The notes beneath the pieces are model-generated. The model searched no databases, was not told where the DNA came from, and saw only the letters and a list, made by a program, of their open reading frames with translations. Below, piece by piece: positions 52,401 to 62,200 of a DNA stretch of 64,000 nt. The DNA is taken from the IMG/VR virus record IMGVR_UViG_3300033148_002122, positions 1 through 64,000 of that record; one strand, written 5' to 3'. How positions within the stretch are numbered: the stretch's first letter is position 1; each line of letters opens with the position of its first letter. Source of the DNA: a virus. The position numbers were made by a program, and so were the translations under genes.

Positions 52401-52692
52401 AGCTATTGAAGCCGCGAGAACCCGTGCGGCTATACTCGATGCCACAGAAAGAGTAGTTAACAACACCAACCCAATTAGTTCATCAGTATTATTTGCTCCA
52501 ACAGGATTCAGAATACCTTCCTACGCACTTCAGGGTGGAGCTATTCCTGGTGGGCAGACTAATCAGTTTAATATAACAGTACCGCTGGGTGCTGATGCCA
52601 GAAGAGTTGGCGAAGAGATAGCAAATAAAGTAAATGGAAACTATCAAGAAGAGTCGTTTAGACAATCTTCTAATTCAGATTCTTACTTGTAA
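46423..52692 (+). CDS. tail tape measure protein
   Basis: 2,089 residues, ATG 46423 after GAGGAG. A TP901-type core at about 360-650 (S-I-D-L-Q-N-K-M-V-Q-I-A-K, Q-G-K-D-V-N-E-I-L, N-A-L-K-T-I-F-A-R-L, L-N-I-A-V-T-L-G-G-I-R-R) and hydrophobic segments near 325-345, 665-680 and 755-775, plus long coiled coils before and after. With the usual 0.15 nm per residue for tape measures, the tail would be near 310 nm (inference). Despite its size it has no DST triplet. Confidence 0.93.
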   Translation: MSEQASSFVIGAVFDAERALIKLNEFITAVKTKAAEASVAITTSLAGGGKAGEFVDADLVRNNLNRVEELTKRSLSKVGKDYEKSSKTSGTAMSSATKEMEKYGTQIGTVAGRFEGMLQALAAYAGAHKIVMQGLQTQVTAYADALDAVSTKFNVPIKDLVDAMKGMGKAGKQTEKDMEKAGEAAQGAADAGQNSASQQELVNKAIKEGVGFLNSRISSMHEEAQLIDSVIEGQKVRASQIKGELKSLKKTSELTELEKEGVEGIAGGQEKLNTLTARRENLLKMLSNTNKNIESSYERQGKLSADVHKSTTGIAKQALFAAANFATVIKRVLLWSTAIGFIFGTIQKINQAFTESIDLQNKMVQIAKIKPFDFDVVPLSKAALDTAVRYGISVGEIAETMRVFAQQGKDVNEILALIDTAAQGVVATNLTMNNSVQLLTAAMNIFGKTTDEVGIVLDKIQAVQSRFAITAEDLADAMKLLGPIIKVLGSDMDFLLGSVTAVAEATRQSGKFVGNALKTIFARLPKKDSVFLINSLGVELYNLEGNLRPLQKIIGDLAAQWDTLTGAAKLNIAVTLGGIRRYNVFMTLMDNYQTVVEASATSMSSFGEVQNAVQKESESFSRRLSKVKEQFRALGIEATQNLLPILVGVAESFTLLAKKEVIFTIATIAAAAAMTRLIKSVAGLASFSNLLAATQINIKVFGSAAAVASGRLVAMAGKSVIAASSMIFLGRSIQGAKVALIAFGRAAAVSAPVLILVGAALTAVVLTIKKISSTMRENKLLTDQMTEAYRKFTTVGLDFSKLGNIEGVALAGSMGLASLVANLKAAGVETQSTGALLNKLQATLLFYVKGFSTKETVKELQKAQKAAINTQQGFEKFFTSLYRSDSDIGLSLGKGLGRSFKKVGIGAEELKGILQTSISKAMNEVDTDEPTKTFLAALSKSIFIRGNEFGISIPYLSNVTKELGSSIDETGKVTRVVSEAMDKYYQKIGENIALQGDANKSIIAGIRVQFKQKDALNEIIKSAIKHADINKATDKTYIGRVKLLQKYISNLERLSGEEERHILNNEELQISLLAMNEEYQQLGDTLDDIKNKHKTQVDLAKSVGLGYDEAKGALGTYTKTAETYITTLNSLTLTEKKHARALAFAKRQEILLRGKGDIYGTDFQTELRDSEGALKGMSESFDAADQANARLYASADDLQFKLNQLRQAYPQITADTLAFLSSVDDLADSLEKAGQVTFNYTNQFVDINKELNEYDIKLRSAVAGMGLTAKGFNSMEQRGKVLQSVLGNLSGFFTGVAAAEASATKETALLEDKIGEIEASLKTFESQRISPLAFTAEEIAEVDNYITSISKAGDELSRIEADGILRDALKQRAKEKLIKLEKEFNTWIKTSVDNAGELFAIDAKMLLQREIQLDKELTIRSKLNQLYVSDIKQIELTNKLYDSRRDSILSTGLAEADSLRIKNDIYGVENQNAELAALEISDAKQKLLLDNERSRLADLRRLKEQAIVEVYKLQRKELDLVIKNQESYFSKVGDLLTSPIERAISLSNDLGFKISRTIKLFDVQKRTNEELLKTQIAYLESKKTEDDINNSGLDRDIRELQLKHDIAAIQEQINKNVSIENLKVEDLIKSLEKANETYSEIRATILATASDFDKLIEDAHVFTDLFDEIGRIFYRKGVENIFDTMFEAPNNKLAEALESGKLDIKLTSIIDPSVLAELERKIGEAIQIDRAAAIKFQDSVASAIHSTEETLVQTMETIGQSYVSILSDMISSVDTQALIEAMVVIRQLRGELERIKSDFNQRTGTEQAASDTKTTRLLSELTGYAGGVKNYANAMRYQNKNIENLTDELAGDRSLSDIISSGPIDVSIVGATPAAAAILLGGLPDEPTGGDDPGEPDLGRDLGKSVLRLQSGISLLSVAMGSIAGVNTGRGIASGAGIGGSIASLLELGTSGTNALLGIGAIAGMFYGIQRDKDARRKEEEAERHRAEERRKEAIEAARTRAAILDATERVVNNTNPISSSVLFAPTGFRIPSYALQGGAIPGGQTNQFNITVPLGADARRVGEEIANKVNGNYQEESFRQSSNSDSYL

Positions 52693-52703
52693 GGGAGTTA
52701 TAA

Positions 52704-55700
52704 ATGTCTGATACAAAGTATAGTCTAACTGATACCACTAATCCTTATGGTTTTAAGGGTGTTCTAGGAACGGGGGTTGGTAGGCACAGTGTATCTAGGT
52801 ATGATAAATTCTTGCCTAGTGATAGGAATTTTTTAGAAGAAGTTATTACTGAAATTCGTAGGGAATTATCTACTCAAATTAGTGACACTACTTCTCTTCA
52901 TCAACAAATAACCCAACAAGTATATGTTCCTAATACTAAGACATCTGCTGTTAACGTTAACTACTTGCCTGTAGATTTTAGAGCAGCGGGTGAGTATAAA
53001 CCTACTAATAGCCTTGATGGTCCTCTTGAGTTAAAATATGAAGGGTATATTAATAGAGTAATTGTACACCGTAATACACCTGGAATTGATGGCACAACAG
53101 CGATTAACGTTAAGATAGATGGAACAAGTATTTTGGATGGACTCATAACTATAGGATCTGATGAAACAGCAGCAACAGTAGTTACTGATTTTACATCAAC
53201 ATACTACGAAATTGATAGCAATCTAACGGTTGATATTATAGATGTTGAGGCAAATGCATCCGACCTAATGGTTACTGTTGAGCTAGCTTTTCCATTCCAG
53301 TCTAATGTATTTCTAGCTAATTTTTCACTAACAGGCAGAGGAAGTATAACTGAGAATCTAGATGGTTTCTTCATAGTACCATTCGAATCAGAGTGGAAAT
53401 ATTGGCAAGGAGTTACTGATTCTACTAGCTTAGGTCAGTACAGCATTACTGCCCATAGACTGGATACAACTACTAGTGCCGGTCCAACAACTTTTCCTGC
53501 TCCTGGTGAAGCTAGTGCTAGTTTGAATGAAAACAGGATACAACCTGGGGAACTATTTAGTGTGTCTGTTAACGAGGTTCCTTCTTCCGGTGAAGATATG
53601 AGGGCAACACTTACGTTTAATAGAAGAATACCAGAGTACTATGCTATAATGGATTTTCAGGCGATGGGTAATTACTATGTAACAGAGAATGCTGATATAG
53701 CTCGATATATTCCAGAAAATATAACAATTAAGGATGTATACCTAACTAGATCAACCGGAGGAACAGATAATACATCTGTTTTCACACTTAATGATGATGG
53801 TGTTGAGATAGCTAGGGTATACATTGACAGCAGTACGGCTATTTATGATAGTACAGGTTGTCATGTTTCACCAGAAGTTGAGGTGGCTGCTGGGTCTTAC
53901 CTAACGCTTGATATTATTGGTGTTGAGGATGGGGTGCCATCAGACGCAAGATGTATGGTTGTATATGATGTATCAATACCAACCACACCAATAGGTTTAG
54001 CCGATTCAACAGAAACGGCAGAACTTAGAAATAGCTTTATTTCACTGGACAGCAGTGTTGCAGACATATCGACTCATCTTGGTCTAGTTGATACTACAGC
54101 TTCAAACACACTGGCTAGTCTTAATAGTATTGATAGTACAGTAAGTGATATACTTAGTAGACTAACTTTACTAGATACTACAGCGTCCCAACTAACTGAT
54201 GAATACCTGGAGTTGGACGCTACTGTAGACTATATATTATATAATCAGTTGCTAAACAACAACTTATTGATTCAGTTTGGTAATGACCTAGATAGTTTTG
54301 ATAGTACTTTGGCTGAGATGTCTGTAGGTCTTGGTATTTTTGATAGTACTATATCAGAGATGTCAGATAAAATTATTGAAATAGATAGTACAGCTTCTGA
54401 GATATCTTCTAGAATAAATATAATAGATAGTACTACTGCTGAAATGTCTATAAAACTTATAGCACTAGATAGCACTGTATCTGAGTTATCTGCTGTAGTT
54501 GGTGACACACCTGAATATGATTATGTTGACCTAGACACATCGTATGGAAAACCTGTCCATCAACCTGGAAGGTTATTCTGGGATGACGATAATAAAACTG
54601 TTGCGATGTACACTGATAGTACTGAGGTTACACTACAGATAGGACAAGAGGATTGGACTCGGGTTAAAAACGAAACAGGGAATACTATTGTTAATGGCAG
54701 GGCAGTAAATGTTGTTGGAGTAAATGGTAACGGCATACCTCTAGTTGATTTCGCACACGCAGGTGATAGTACATACAATCATTGTCATGGCCTAATGACT
54801 CACAATCTTGAAACTGGTAACATAGGTTATATGGTATCTCGCGGTATTATCCATGATATTGATACTTCTTGGCTTTCTGCTGGTGATCCTCTTTATCTTT
54901 GTGATTCTACGGCTGGTCTGTACGGAACTACTATACCAACTGCTGCTGCGTCTGCTATACAGGAGATTGGTGTTGTTTTAGAATCAGGTGTTTCTGGATC
55001 TGCTCTAGTACATCCACACGCACCATCTAGAAATTCAGAACGAGCATTTGAAAGATCTTGGGCTATAACAAGTCTCAGTGGTGCGTCTGGAGACTACTAC
55101 TTTGGTGGATTTTACAAACACGGTGGTACTCACGATGATTTTAGTGGAGTAGTTAACTTTGGAAGTGCTAACGTATCGTATGCTGCACATTTCTTTGTTG
55201 TTCTTGGTGCCTCTACTGTTGATGAGTTAACAATACATGTCACTGGAACATCTATAAACGACAACGGTGACAGAGCTACTAGTGACACTGAAGATATTGT
55301 AATTCCAACACTAACTTCTGTTAATGCATATTTCGAGACTAGTAAGAAGTGGTTAGGTCAAATTTCTGTAACTGTTACAGGTGGAACAGCGAAAGATTGT
55401 AATTATGGGTTCTCCAAATATTGGGATAACAATAATAACGCATTCCAACTAATAGGTCTTGAAGTAACGGGGTTAGCTGGAGCGTCAGATACTGGTATAG
55501 AAATAAGATTGATTCATCACACTAGCTCTGGATGGACGTATAACGCAGGAAGTTCCGCTGTACCCGCAGTCTTGGCATCAATGTCTACTGACCACTCAAC
55601 AGAGAGTAGGGTAGCTTCGGGTGAGGAATTTGCATGGAAACGTTCTAACTTAGATACGTCTGTAGCTGGTGGAGATTCTGAAGGAACAATCTTTTTTATT

Positions 55701-55775
55701 ACTACCACGGTTAACGATGCCGTTGAAGTTGGAACAGCAATGATTAGAATTATTACGGATATTACTAGCCAATAA
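52704..55775 (+). CDS. tail fibre / tail tip protein with DST-capped coiled coil
   Basis: 1,023 residues, ATG 52704 after AAGGGAG. N-terminal virion-binding part (1-100), two beta-sandwich repeats (about 100-220 and 220-430, both containing F-P or A-N-F-S-L-T-G-R-G elements), then residues 434-602 of 14-residue coiled-coil repeats starting D-S/T-T. C-terminal beta domains follow (G-R-L-F-W-D-D-D-N-K-T-V-A-M-Y, H-G-L-M-T-H-N). About 12 DST triplets. Most likely a trimeric fibre. It follows the tape measure, where distal tail or tip proteins lie. Confidence 0.7.
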   Translation: MSDTKYSLTDTTNPYGFKGVLGTGVGRHSVSRYDKFLPSDRNFLEEVITEIRRELSTQISDTTSLHQQITQQVYVPNTKTSAVNVNYLPVDFRAAGEYKPTNSLDGPLELKYEGYINRVIVHRNTPGIDGTTAINVKIDGTSILDGLITIGSDETAATVVTDFTSTYYEIDSNLTVDIIDVEANASDLMVTVELAFPFQSNVFLANFSLTGRGSITENLDGFFIVPFESEWKYWQGVTDSTSLGQYSITAHRLDTTTSAGPTTFPAPGEASASLNENRIQPGELFSVSVNEVPSSGEDMRATLTFNRRIPEYYAIMDFQAMGNYYVTENADIARYIPENITIKDVYLTRSTGGTDNTSVFTLNDDGVEIARVYIDSSTAIYDSTGCHVSPEVEVAAGSYLTLDIIGVEDGVPSDARCMVVYDVSIPTTPIGLADSTETAELRNSFISLDSSVADISTHLGLVDTTASNTLASLNSIDSTVSDILSRLTLLDTTASQLTDEYLELDATVDYILYNQLLNNNLLIQFGNDLDSFDSTLAEMSVGLGIFDSTISEMSDKIIEIDSTASEISSRINIIDSTTAEMSIKLIALDSTVSELSAVVGDTPEYDYVDLDTSYGKPVHQPGRLFWDDDNKTVAMYTDSTEVTLQIGQEDWTRVKNETGNTIVNGRAVNVVGVNGNGIPLVDFAHAGDSTYNHCHGLMTHNLETGNIGYMVSRGIIHDIDTSWLSAGDPLYLCDSTAGLYGTTIPTAAASAIQEIGVVLESGVSGSALVHPHAPSRNSERAFERSWAITSLSGASGDYYFGGFYKHGGTHDDFSGVVNFGSANVSYAAHFFVVLGASTVDELTIHVTGTSINDNGDRATSDTEDIVIPTLTSVNAYFETSKKWLGQISVTVTGGTAKDCNYGFSKYWDNNNNAFQLIGLEVTGLAGASDTGIEIRLIHHTSSGWTYNAGSSAVPAVLASMSTDHSTESRVASGEEFAWKRSNLDTSVAGGDSEGTIFFITTTVNDAVEVGTAMIRIITDITSQ
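54003..54509 (+). repeat. 14-residue coiled-coil repeats, DST at each start
   Basis: Twelve consecutive units, e.g. D-S-T-L-A-E-M-S-V-G-L-G-I-F and D-S-T-I-S-E-M-S-D-K-I-I-E-I. One 28-residue unit equals two periods. Hydrophobic residues fall at positions 4, 7, 11 and 14 (3-4-3-4 spacing), as in two heptads. DST lies at helix positions where it could serve as a cap or modification site. Confidence 0.9.
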
Positions 55776-55784
55776 GGAGCTAAA

Positions 55785-56378
55785 ATGACAACTTTTTATA
55801 CGCTCGATTCTAGAGCTAAAATAATTCAAGTGCAGGACAGCACAGGAGGAGATCCTTGGGATTCGACTAGCTGGCCTGAAGAAGATTCTACCAGTACCCA
55901 AGAGTCAACTTTTACTATAGAGGGGCACAGGGATAACGTACCCTACGCTGCCGAACCGTTTGATTCTACGGCTGTTTGGGAGCAACTACCTTGTATCTTC
56001 CAGTGTCCATCAGGGCATGTTGCGTATATTACTTCAGCAACACTTCTCTATTGGGTAGCTGATGCCGATGGTCAAAATTATGGTTCTGGAGACAGTACTT
56101 TCGGGTGGAGGGGTTTTGCAAACTTTAGATTCTACACAACGGGTATGCCACTAGATACCACTTCATCAGTATGGGCACCAACAAACGTGTTCCTGCCTGT
56201 GGTATGCAGTCAGGACAATCCTTATGGAAGTAAAACATGGCATTTCACAGATGCAGCCCAGCCATTAAATAGACCATTACGTGCAGGAGAGTCACTTGAT
56301 TTGCGAGTTCGTCCACATGATGGTCCTATAAATCACTGTCAGGCAATTTTTACTGGATATTTAGTAGCGGAAGCGTAA
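55785..56378 (+). CDS. tail-associated protein rich in DST
   Basis: 197 residues, ATG 55785 after AAGGAG. Five Asp-Ser-Thr triplets; beta-rich with many Trp and Phe residues (W-H-F-T-D-A-A-Q-P-L, F-R-F-Y-T-T-G-M-P). Lies between two fibre genes. May be a beta-sandwich head of a fibre. Function unknown. Confidence 0.6.
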   Translation: MTTFYTLDSRAKIIQVQDSTGGDPWDSTSWPEEDSTSTQESTFTIEGHRDNVPYAAEPFDSTAVWEQLPCIFQCPSGHVAYITSATLLYWVADADGQNYGSGDSTFGWRGFANFRFYTTGMPLDTTSSVWAPTNVFLPVVCSQDNPYGSKTWHFTDAAQPLNRPLRAGESLDLRVRPHDGPINHCQAIFTGYLVAEA

Positions 56379-56395
56379 TATAAGGGGAGACTAAA

Positions 56396-59296
56396 ATGTA
56401 TAACAATTGGTATGGTGAGACTGATTCTACTGTTTTGCTAGGGAATATCAGAGATGAAAATCCAGCACTTGGTGTTTCAGGTACTGTAGCTAACACGGAC
56501 TTCTTTGCTACCTATATTGGTCAGCCACTTATTGATTTGGCTACGGTATTAGGTCCATCACCCTCACACGCCGCAAGCAATATTTATCGTGCTGGTGGCC
56601 GTGGTGGATTTCCACTAATACAGATTCCTTCTACATCTCCAGAAATTACTAATGATACTGATAACAGATACTGTCAGTACGAAGAGGATATTGAATCTCT
56701 ATTTACTACGGCAGATATTGGTAACGGAGATCAAATACTTGGGTCGTTTGCAGTAAGGTTTGAGGGCGTAGATTTCTTTGCAGAATGGAGTAATCTTACA
56801 GCGTATGAAACTGACAATGGTAAGTACGCAGTACATGTTGATAGAGAAAATCCAAATAGATCTTTTGGAACTATACCAAACTTCAATCTTACAGGATCTG
56901 ATTCATCTAATTTTGAAGTATACTTTGAAAGAGGAGCAAGTGGTGGTGGGTCAGGACTTGCTGGTAATACTATAGTATTTGGTCCTTCTGGATCAGGCGC
57001 AGATTATTCTGATTGGAATACCATGCTTGCTTCTATTGAAACAAGTCTTGACTCTACTAATCAGTATACTGTGTATGTGATGCCAGGGTTTTATGAAGTT
57101 TCAGATGCTACATGGAGTATTTTTGACATTAATGAGTATGATGGGTCAACATATAAACGAATGTTCTTTAAGAATCGTGTACCATCGTATCTTCATGTTG
57201 TAGGATTAAATAAAGATAGTGTTATATTTAATCTATCAACTAATTATTTTAATAATGCACATAAACATGGATCGCCAACTTTGGATTCAACTACAGGAGG
57301 AATTAATCCGTCTGTATTCTTTGCTTCTCAATTTAGTTCTGTATCAAATCTAACAATTAAGGTTAACAACGAATACGTTGCTCCTCCACCAGATTTTTTA
57401 CTTCCAGTTCCAATAGCTTTTTATCCTGATTCTTCTACTGCCTATGTTAGTTATTTTGAGGATTTTTTAGATATAGATTATGATAATTATATAGGAGCAA
57501 CAGAGAGAAGTCCAGCCAAACTATTAAACTTGTTCTTATTCAGAGGAGAGAACATAAACTTTGTTGTTAGTGGCTGGGGGAATTCAAACTCATGTGTATT
57601 TGCTGGTCATCACCGTTCAGCAGGATTAGTATCATCACAGGAAGCAGATTACCCAAAATCTATTTATGACATCTTTCTTCTAGAAGGTGTTGATGTTTGG
57701 AGTAACTCATTTTTCTATTTTAACAGATGTAGTGTTAAAGATTCTCAGCAAGGTAAAGTTGGATTTGGACTTAACTACCATGATACAAACGGAATTAGTT
57801 CTAATGGTGAGACATTTTCTGCAAGCTATTGTAATCTTATAGTTGATAGTCTGTACTACGAGTTTGATATGATATTACCGGAAACAGAACATGCTGATTC
57901 TACGCACGGATGGGTTGTACCAAGTGCAAAGAAATTTGTAGTCAAGGTTGGTAAAGGTAGTATACCCTACGTAAAGATATTTAATAATTCTGTATTTACA
58001 GCTCCTAATTGTTTTGTTCCTAGTTCTGATTCAACATATCATCTTGGAAACAAGTTTAGTTTTTCATATACGGCACATATCCTAGATGGTTGGGAAAGTA
58101 ATGAAGAAGTTTACCAACAGTATAGTGATTTTCCGTGTTTAGTATACGTTTCTAGCAACAATCAAATTGATCTATACTCTAATGACTTTAACAGAAAGTC
58201 TATACATTTTAATAACTGTGAGTTCAGAGTTACAGGACTAAATCACCCACAGCTTGGTAATGATAACCTTATTGATGGTGGAATAGGGGATATCCCCTAT
58301 GTTGATACAACCGACTATATTTCTGAATTTTGTGTTGGAGTTAGTAGTCTTGGAGATGTAGACCTTGTATTTAACGGATGTAGATTTGAAAATCATATTG
58401 ATTCTCCTTATTCTGGTTTGTTTGTAATAGGGTCAGACGCGAAGGTTTCCACTTCATTGGATTCACTACCTATGCTAAACGAAGTACACCTTAATAACTG
58501 TACTGGAGAATCTATTGGCTACGGATTATTTAGTGTTTGTACTGGAAAAATAGAATCTATTGAGAGCTTTTATTCTAGGATTAACATATCTGGTGGAAGT
58601 TATACCTCATATAAATCTCCTATTGTAAAAACTACACACAGAAATTGGGAGTACAACAGTTATAGCCCTGTAGACTATACAGGATTAAGAGTATACTCAA
58701 ATGGTACAATATTTAGATACGCACCAGGACCACTGATTACAGGAAGTCTACACACTAACGCAAGAAACGCTGCACCACTATGGCTTGATACAACTACTGT
58801 GGGTGGTGTATTTGAGTTTGACACTACTACTGATATGGCTGTATTTGAGAACTGTTCATTTGGAACACCAAGTCTTAAGAATTATGCTGATATTGGTTAC
58901 TTTGCGGCTCCAGGCGTATGGCTTGGTCTTGATAAAGACTTGGTTTCCGTGGATAAGAACTATCAATTCGGAAGCATATTTATGTTTTATCAGGATAGCA
59001 CATCCTGGTCTGAGGAGAGATTCCAGTTTAGTAACTGTACTTTCTCTAGCGGTATAATACCTCCGTTCAGATTAAACACAATATACTCCAAAGGAGATTT
59101 TGCTCCAGCACTTGTATCTGGATGTAGATTTTTTACTGATTCAACTATGAGCGATCTAATGTCAGAGAATTTATTAAACATAGATTCTGGTATAATAGGT
59201 ATAACGACATACGACACGACTGATTTGGAAGTTACTGTGGATTCTAACTCTTATAACCCCTTGTATATAAGGCATTATCCACGAATCTGGAGATAG
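56396..59296 (+). CDS. beta-helix tail fibre/tailspike protein
   Basis: 966 residues, ATG 56396 after AAGGGGAG. The middle and C-terminal parts have many short strand-turn units with Asn/Gly/Ser-rich turns (V-F-N-G-C-R-F-E-N, H-F-N-N-C-E-F-R-V, F-S-N-C-T-F-S-S-G), the stacked N-N-C-x-F ladder of right-handed beta-helix. N-terminal 180 residues are probably virion-binding. Seven DST triplets. Likely binds host surface polysaccharide; no catalytic residues assigned. Confidence 0.7.
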   Translation: MYNNWYGETDSTVLLGNIRDENPALGVSGTVANTDFFATYIGQPLIDLATVLGPSPSHAASNIYRAGGRGGFPLIQIPSTSPEITNDTDNRYCQYEEDIESLFTTADIGNGDQILGSFAVRFEGVDFFAEWSNLTAYETDNGKYAVHVDRENPNRSFGTIPNFNLTGSDSSNFEVYFERGASGGGSGLAGNTIVFGPSGSGADYSDWNTMLASIETSLDSTNQYTVYVMPGFYEVSDATWSIFDINEYDGSTYKRMFFKNRVPSYLHVVGLNKDSVIFNLSTNYFNNAHKHGSPTLDSTTGGINPSVFFASQFSSVSNLTIKVNNEYVAPPPDFLLPVPIAFYPDSSTAYVSYFEDFLDIDYDNYIGATERSPAKLLNLFLFRGENINFVVSGWGNSNSCVFAGHHRSAGLVSSQEADYPKSIYDIFLLEGVDVWSNSFFYFNRCSVKDSQQGKVGFGLNYHDTNGISSNGETFSASYCNLIVDSLYYEFDMILPETEHADSTHGWVVPSAKKFVVKVGKGSIPYVKIFNNSVFTAPNCFVPSSDSTYHLGNKFSFSYTAHILDGWESNEEVYQQYSDFPCLVYVSSNNQIDLYSNDFNRKSIHFNNCEFRVTGLNHPQLGNDNLIDGGIGDIPYVDTTDYISEFCVGVSSLGDVDLVFNGCRFENHIDSPYSGLFVIGSDAKVSTSLDSLPMLNEVHLNNCTGESIGYGLFSVCTGKIESIESFYSRINISGGSYTSYKSPIVKTTHRNWEYNSYSPVDYTGLRVYSNGTIFRYAPGPLITGSLHTNARNAAPLWLDTTTVGGVFEFDTTTDMAVFENCSFGTPSLKNYADIGYFAAPGVWLGLDKDLVSVDKNYQFGSIFMFYQDSTSWSEERFQFSNCTFSSGIIPPFRLNTIYSKGDFAPALVSGCRFFTDSTMSDLMSENLLNIDSGIIGITTYDTTDLEVTVDSNSYNPLYIRHYPRIWR

Positions 59297-59299
59297 TAT

Positions 59300-62200
59300 A
59301 TGAATAAACTTTCCTTTAAGTTATCTAGAAGAATAGACATTAATAGAGATTCACAATTTATTAAGTGTGTTGAAACCCATAGTCTAGATAATACTATATA
59401 TTATGAATTTTCTTACACTGAATCTAGTAGTGAGTATAGTTGGGCGTATAGATACATAGAGGTAAAGGATAGTAACGTAGAAATTTCCATAAATAAATTA
59501 CTTGAATTTAGTCTTATAGAGAGTGCTTCAATAGTAAATACTAATGACGAAATGCTAGATATATCAGATAACGTTATAGCAGGGAGATGTCTCAGAACAT
59601 GCTCTGGTCTTGCTGGTCAATACTGGGATGCCGCAGATATCTGGGGTGCTGGGTATGCCCAGGCTGTAACAGATTCGTCTGCTATGTTTTGTTTTAATCT
59701 AGTTGCAGGCTGCGCTGGTACTTCTTCTTCCAGTTACATAACAGGGTTAGTAGACTCAACCGTAACATTTATTGCTGGGTTTAGGGATCCGTTCTATACC
59801 CCTGAACAATTAACTGATTCAACCCATTATTTAGAACGTGCGGTATACTTCCCAACTAGATCTGTTGCACCAAATCATTCACTACAAAGGTATAAGGTTA
59901 GTGGAGTTGAATCGAGGGTTGAAGCCAATATACTATATATAGCTGCTGAACTTACGGAGGATGATGATACTGTGTTGTCTTCTACTGACGCACTATATAA
60001 TCTTGGTATTAGATCAGGTATAGTATCAGATGGTATTCCAAATACAATATTTATAGCCGGAATTTGTCATCATCTACACTGGTCAGCAAATAGTATTGAT
60101 GGCTTGTGTATAGACGCTGATTACGAAAAGGGTGAGATGTTTATACCGGGAACTTCTGTTAGGTCTAACTCTCTGGGGTGGAATATTGATGGTGTACAGG
60201 GTAAATCTGTAGGTATAGGTCAGAGTGATTCTACCGTAAATGTTGGTTTTGAGTTTGATGGTCTTACGTCTTATCCAGTTGAGCGATCAAGAATGGTGTT
60301 TGGGTCACAAGAAGGGAGTGGAATAGGTTTATTCCATCCAGATCTTGGTGGTGATGGTGATTCCACTCATGGTGTCTATCTGTATAACTTAGGATTAAAT
60401 TCTGTTTTTGTTAATAATGCTAGAAAAATTCTTTACGGCGATGACTTACTAGGTTATACTGGACAGGGTTATAGCAGAGAACATGTGGAGGATTGGTCAA
60501 TAGACGCAGGTAGTTCTTTTCATGTTATGAAAGTGTTTGGCATTGTTGGTGGAAGATGGAACGATAGCGGAACCCTTGGTGTAGCTCCTGGTTGTCATAT
60601 GGACCCAGAATGTGTTAGAGGATATATCTTTGAATTAGTTGACTATGGCGTTGCTGACGTATATTCTTACTCACTAGAAAGTTCTTACCTATCAGACTAC
60701 GGCACATTAACCTTTTATGATGTTGTTGGAGACACTGGTGCATACCCTATAGGGTCTGTAGCTAACTCCCTAACCGCTGGATACGCTGCTTCTAATGATG
60801 CTTGGTATCTTGTACCAGCATTTGGTAATGGTGGACACTACATTAATTTTGATTCTGAAATAATAGGTATAAGTGCATTTTCTGTTTGGGACGGGACTAG
60901 TCCTGTGTATTCACACGGAGAGGCATTAACTTTTGTTTCTCCAGTACCTCAGTTAATTGCAGGTCCATACTATGATCCTAATGGTGCTACATTATTTGAT
61001 AGTCATAGTTATGGTGAGTACGCAGGGCAGAGTTGTGCAACTCCTGCCGCTGCTGGTGGTATGTTATTATTAAAAGAGGCTAGACCAGAGCTATCTTATT
61101 TTGAGGCAAAGAATGTGCTTGCTAGTTCTTGTAGAAAGTTTCCAGACATGACTGCCGAATCTGAGAATTGGCATCATCAGTTTGGTTATGGTAGACCGGA
61201 TATGCTAGCAGCGTTTAATACAGATACAACAGAAACACCTTGTGCCCCACCAAGGGGGTTAATTGTTGATGGTGTTGGGAGAGATACACTGCTTTTTAGG
61301 TGGACAAACCCACACTACAAGCATTTTGAAAAAGTAAAGATATTAAGAAAAGATGCTTTAGATCCAGGTACGTATGATACTTTTGCAAATTTACATAGTC
61401 TTTCTATCGAAGAACAGCCAGAAGGCATAGGCCAAGAAGAAAGTTTAGAATGGGTTGACACAATAACAACTTCCCCTCTTGGGTTGTCTGTTACCGATAG
61501 TACCTACTTTGGTAAAGTCCAACTGTATTTTGATTTTTGGGGCAGCAGCAGTTACATCAGTACGTTTAGTCACAATGGCATGGCCGAGTGGAATACCACG
61601 TACTATGATTTAATAAGCGCACCTGGAGATACTACGAGTAATGATTTCCCAACGGGTATGCCAGAAGTTTATTTCAATTATGGTGGAACCGCACATGCTG
61701 CTATGTATGTTATTGATTCTACTGGTGACTGGTTTGGCTACTTCATAGACCACATCCGCACAACCTGTGAGTACTTCTACGATCAAGGCAATCCCTTGTA
61801 TGGTATTTTCCTTGATGATTTTGCTAATGTTATTAGTTGGTCCTACATTGTTGGTCCTGAGAAGACAAAAACATATGATCGTAATGGCGCACAAAATGAT
61901 AGTTCTCATATATTCATAACTTGTCCCGAGTTATGGAGTTACTACATGGCTAGTGACTACTATCCGATATGGGGTGATGATAACTGGGAAGAAATGACCA
62001 AAACTGAACAGAAAGTTGTTACGATTCAGTGGTACTATGGTGTAATGAATGTCCAAATGGAGAGTCTAGAGCAGCAAGTGTGGGATATTATTAATAATTA
62101 TTGTATACCTGACGGAAAGATGATTGTTAACGGTATTGGTAGAAGGCTCGATGAGATAGGAGGGGGCCACCCCACGTATGGGAATTGGGTTCCAAGATAC

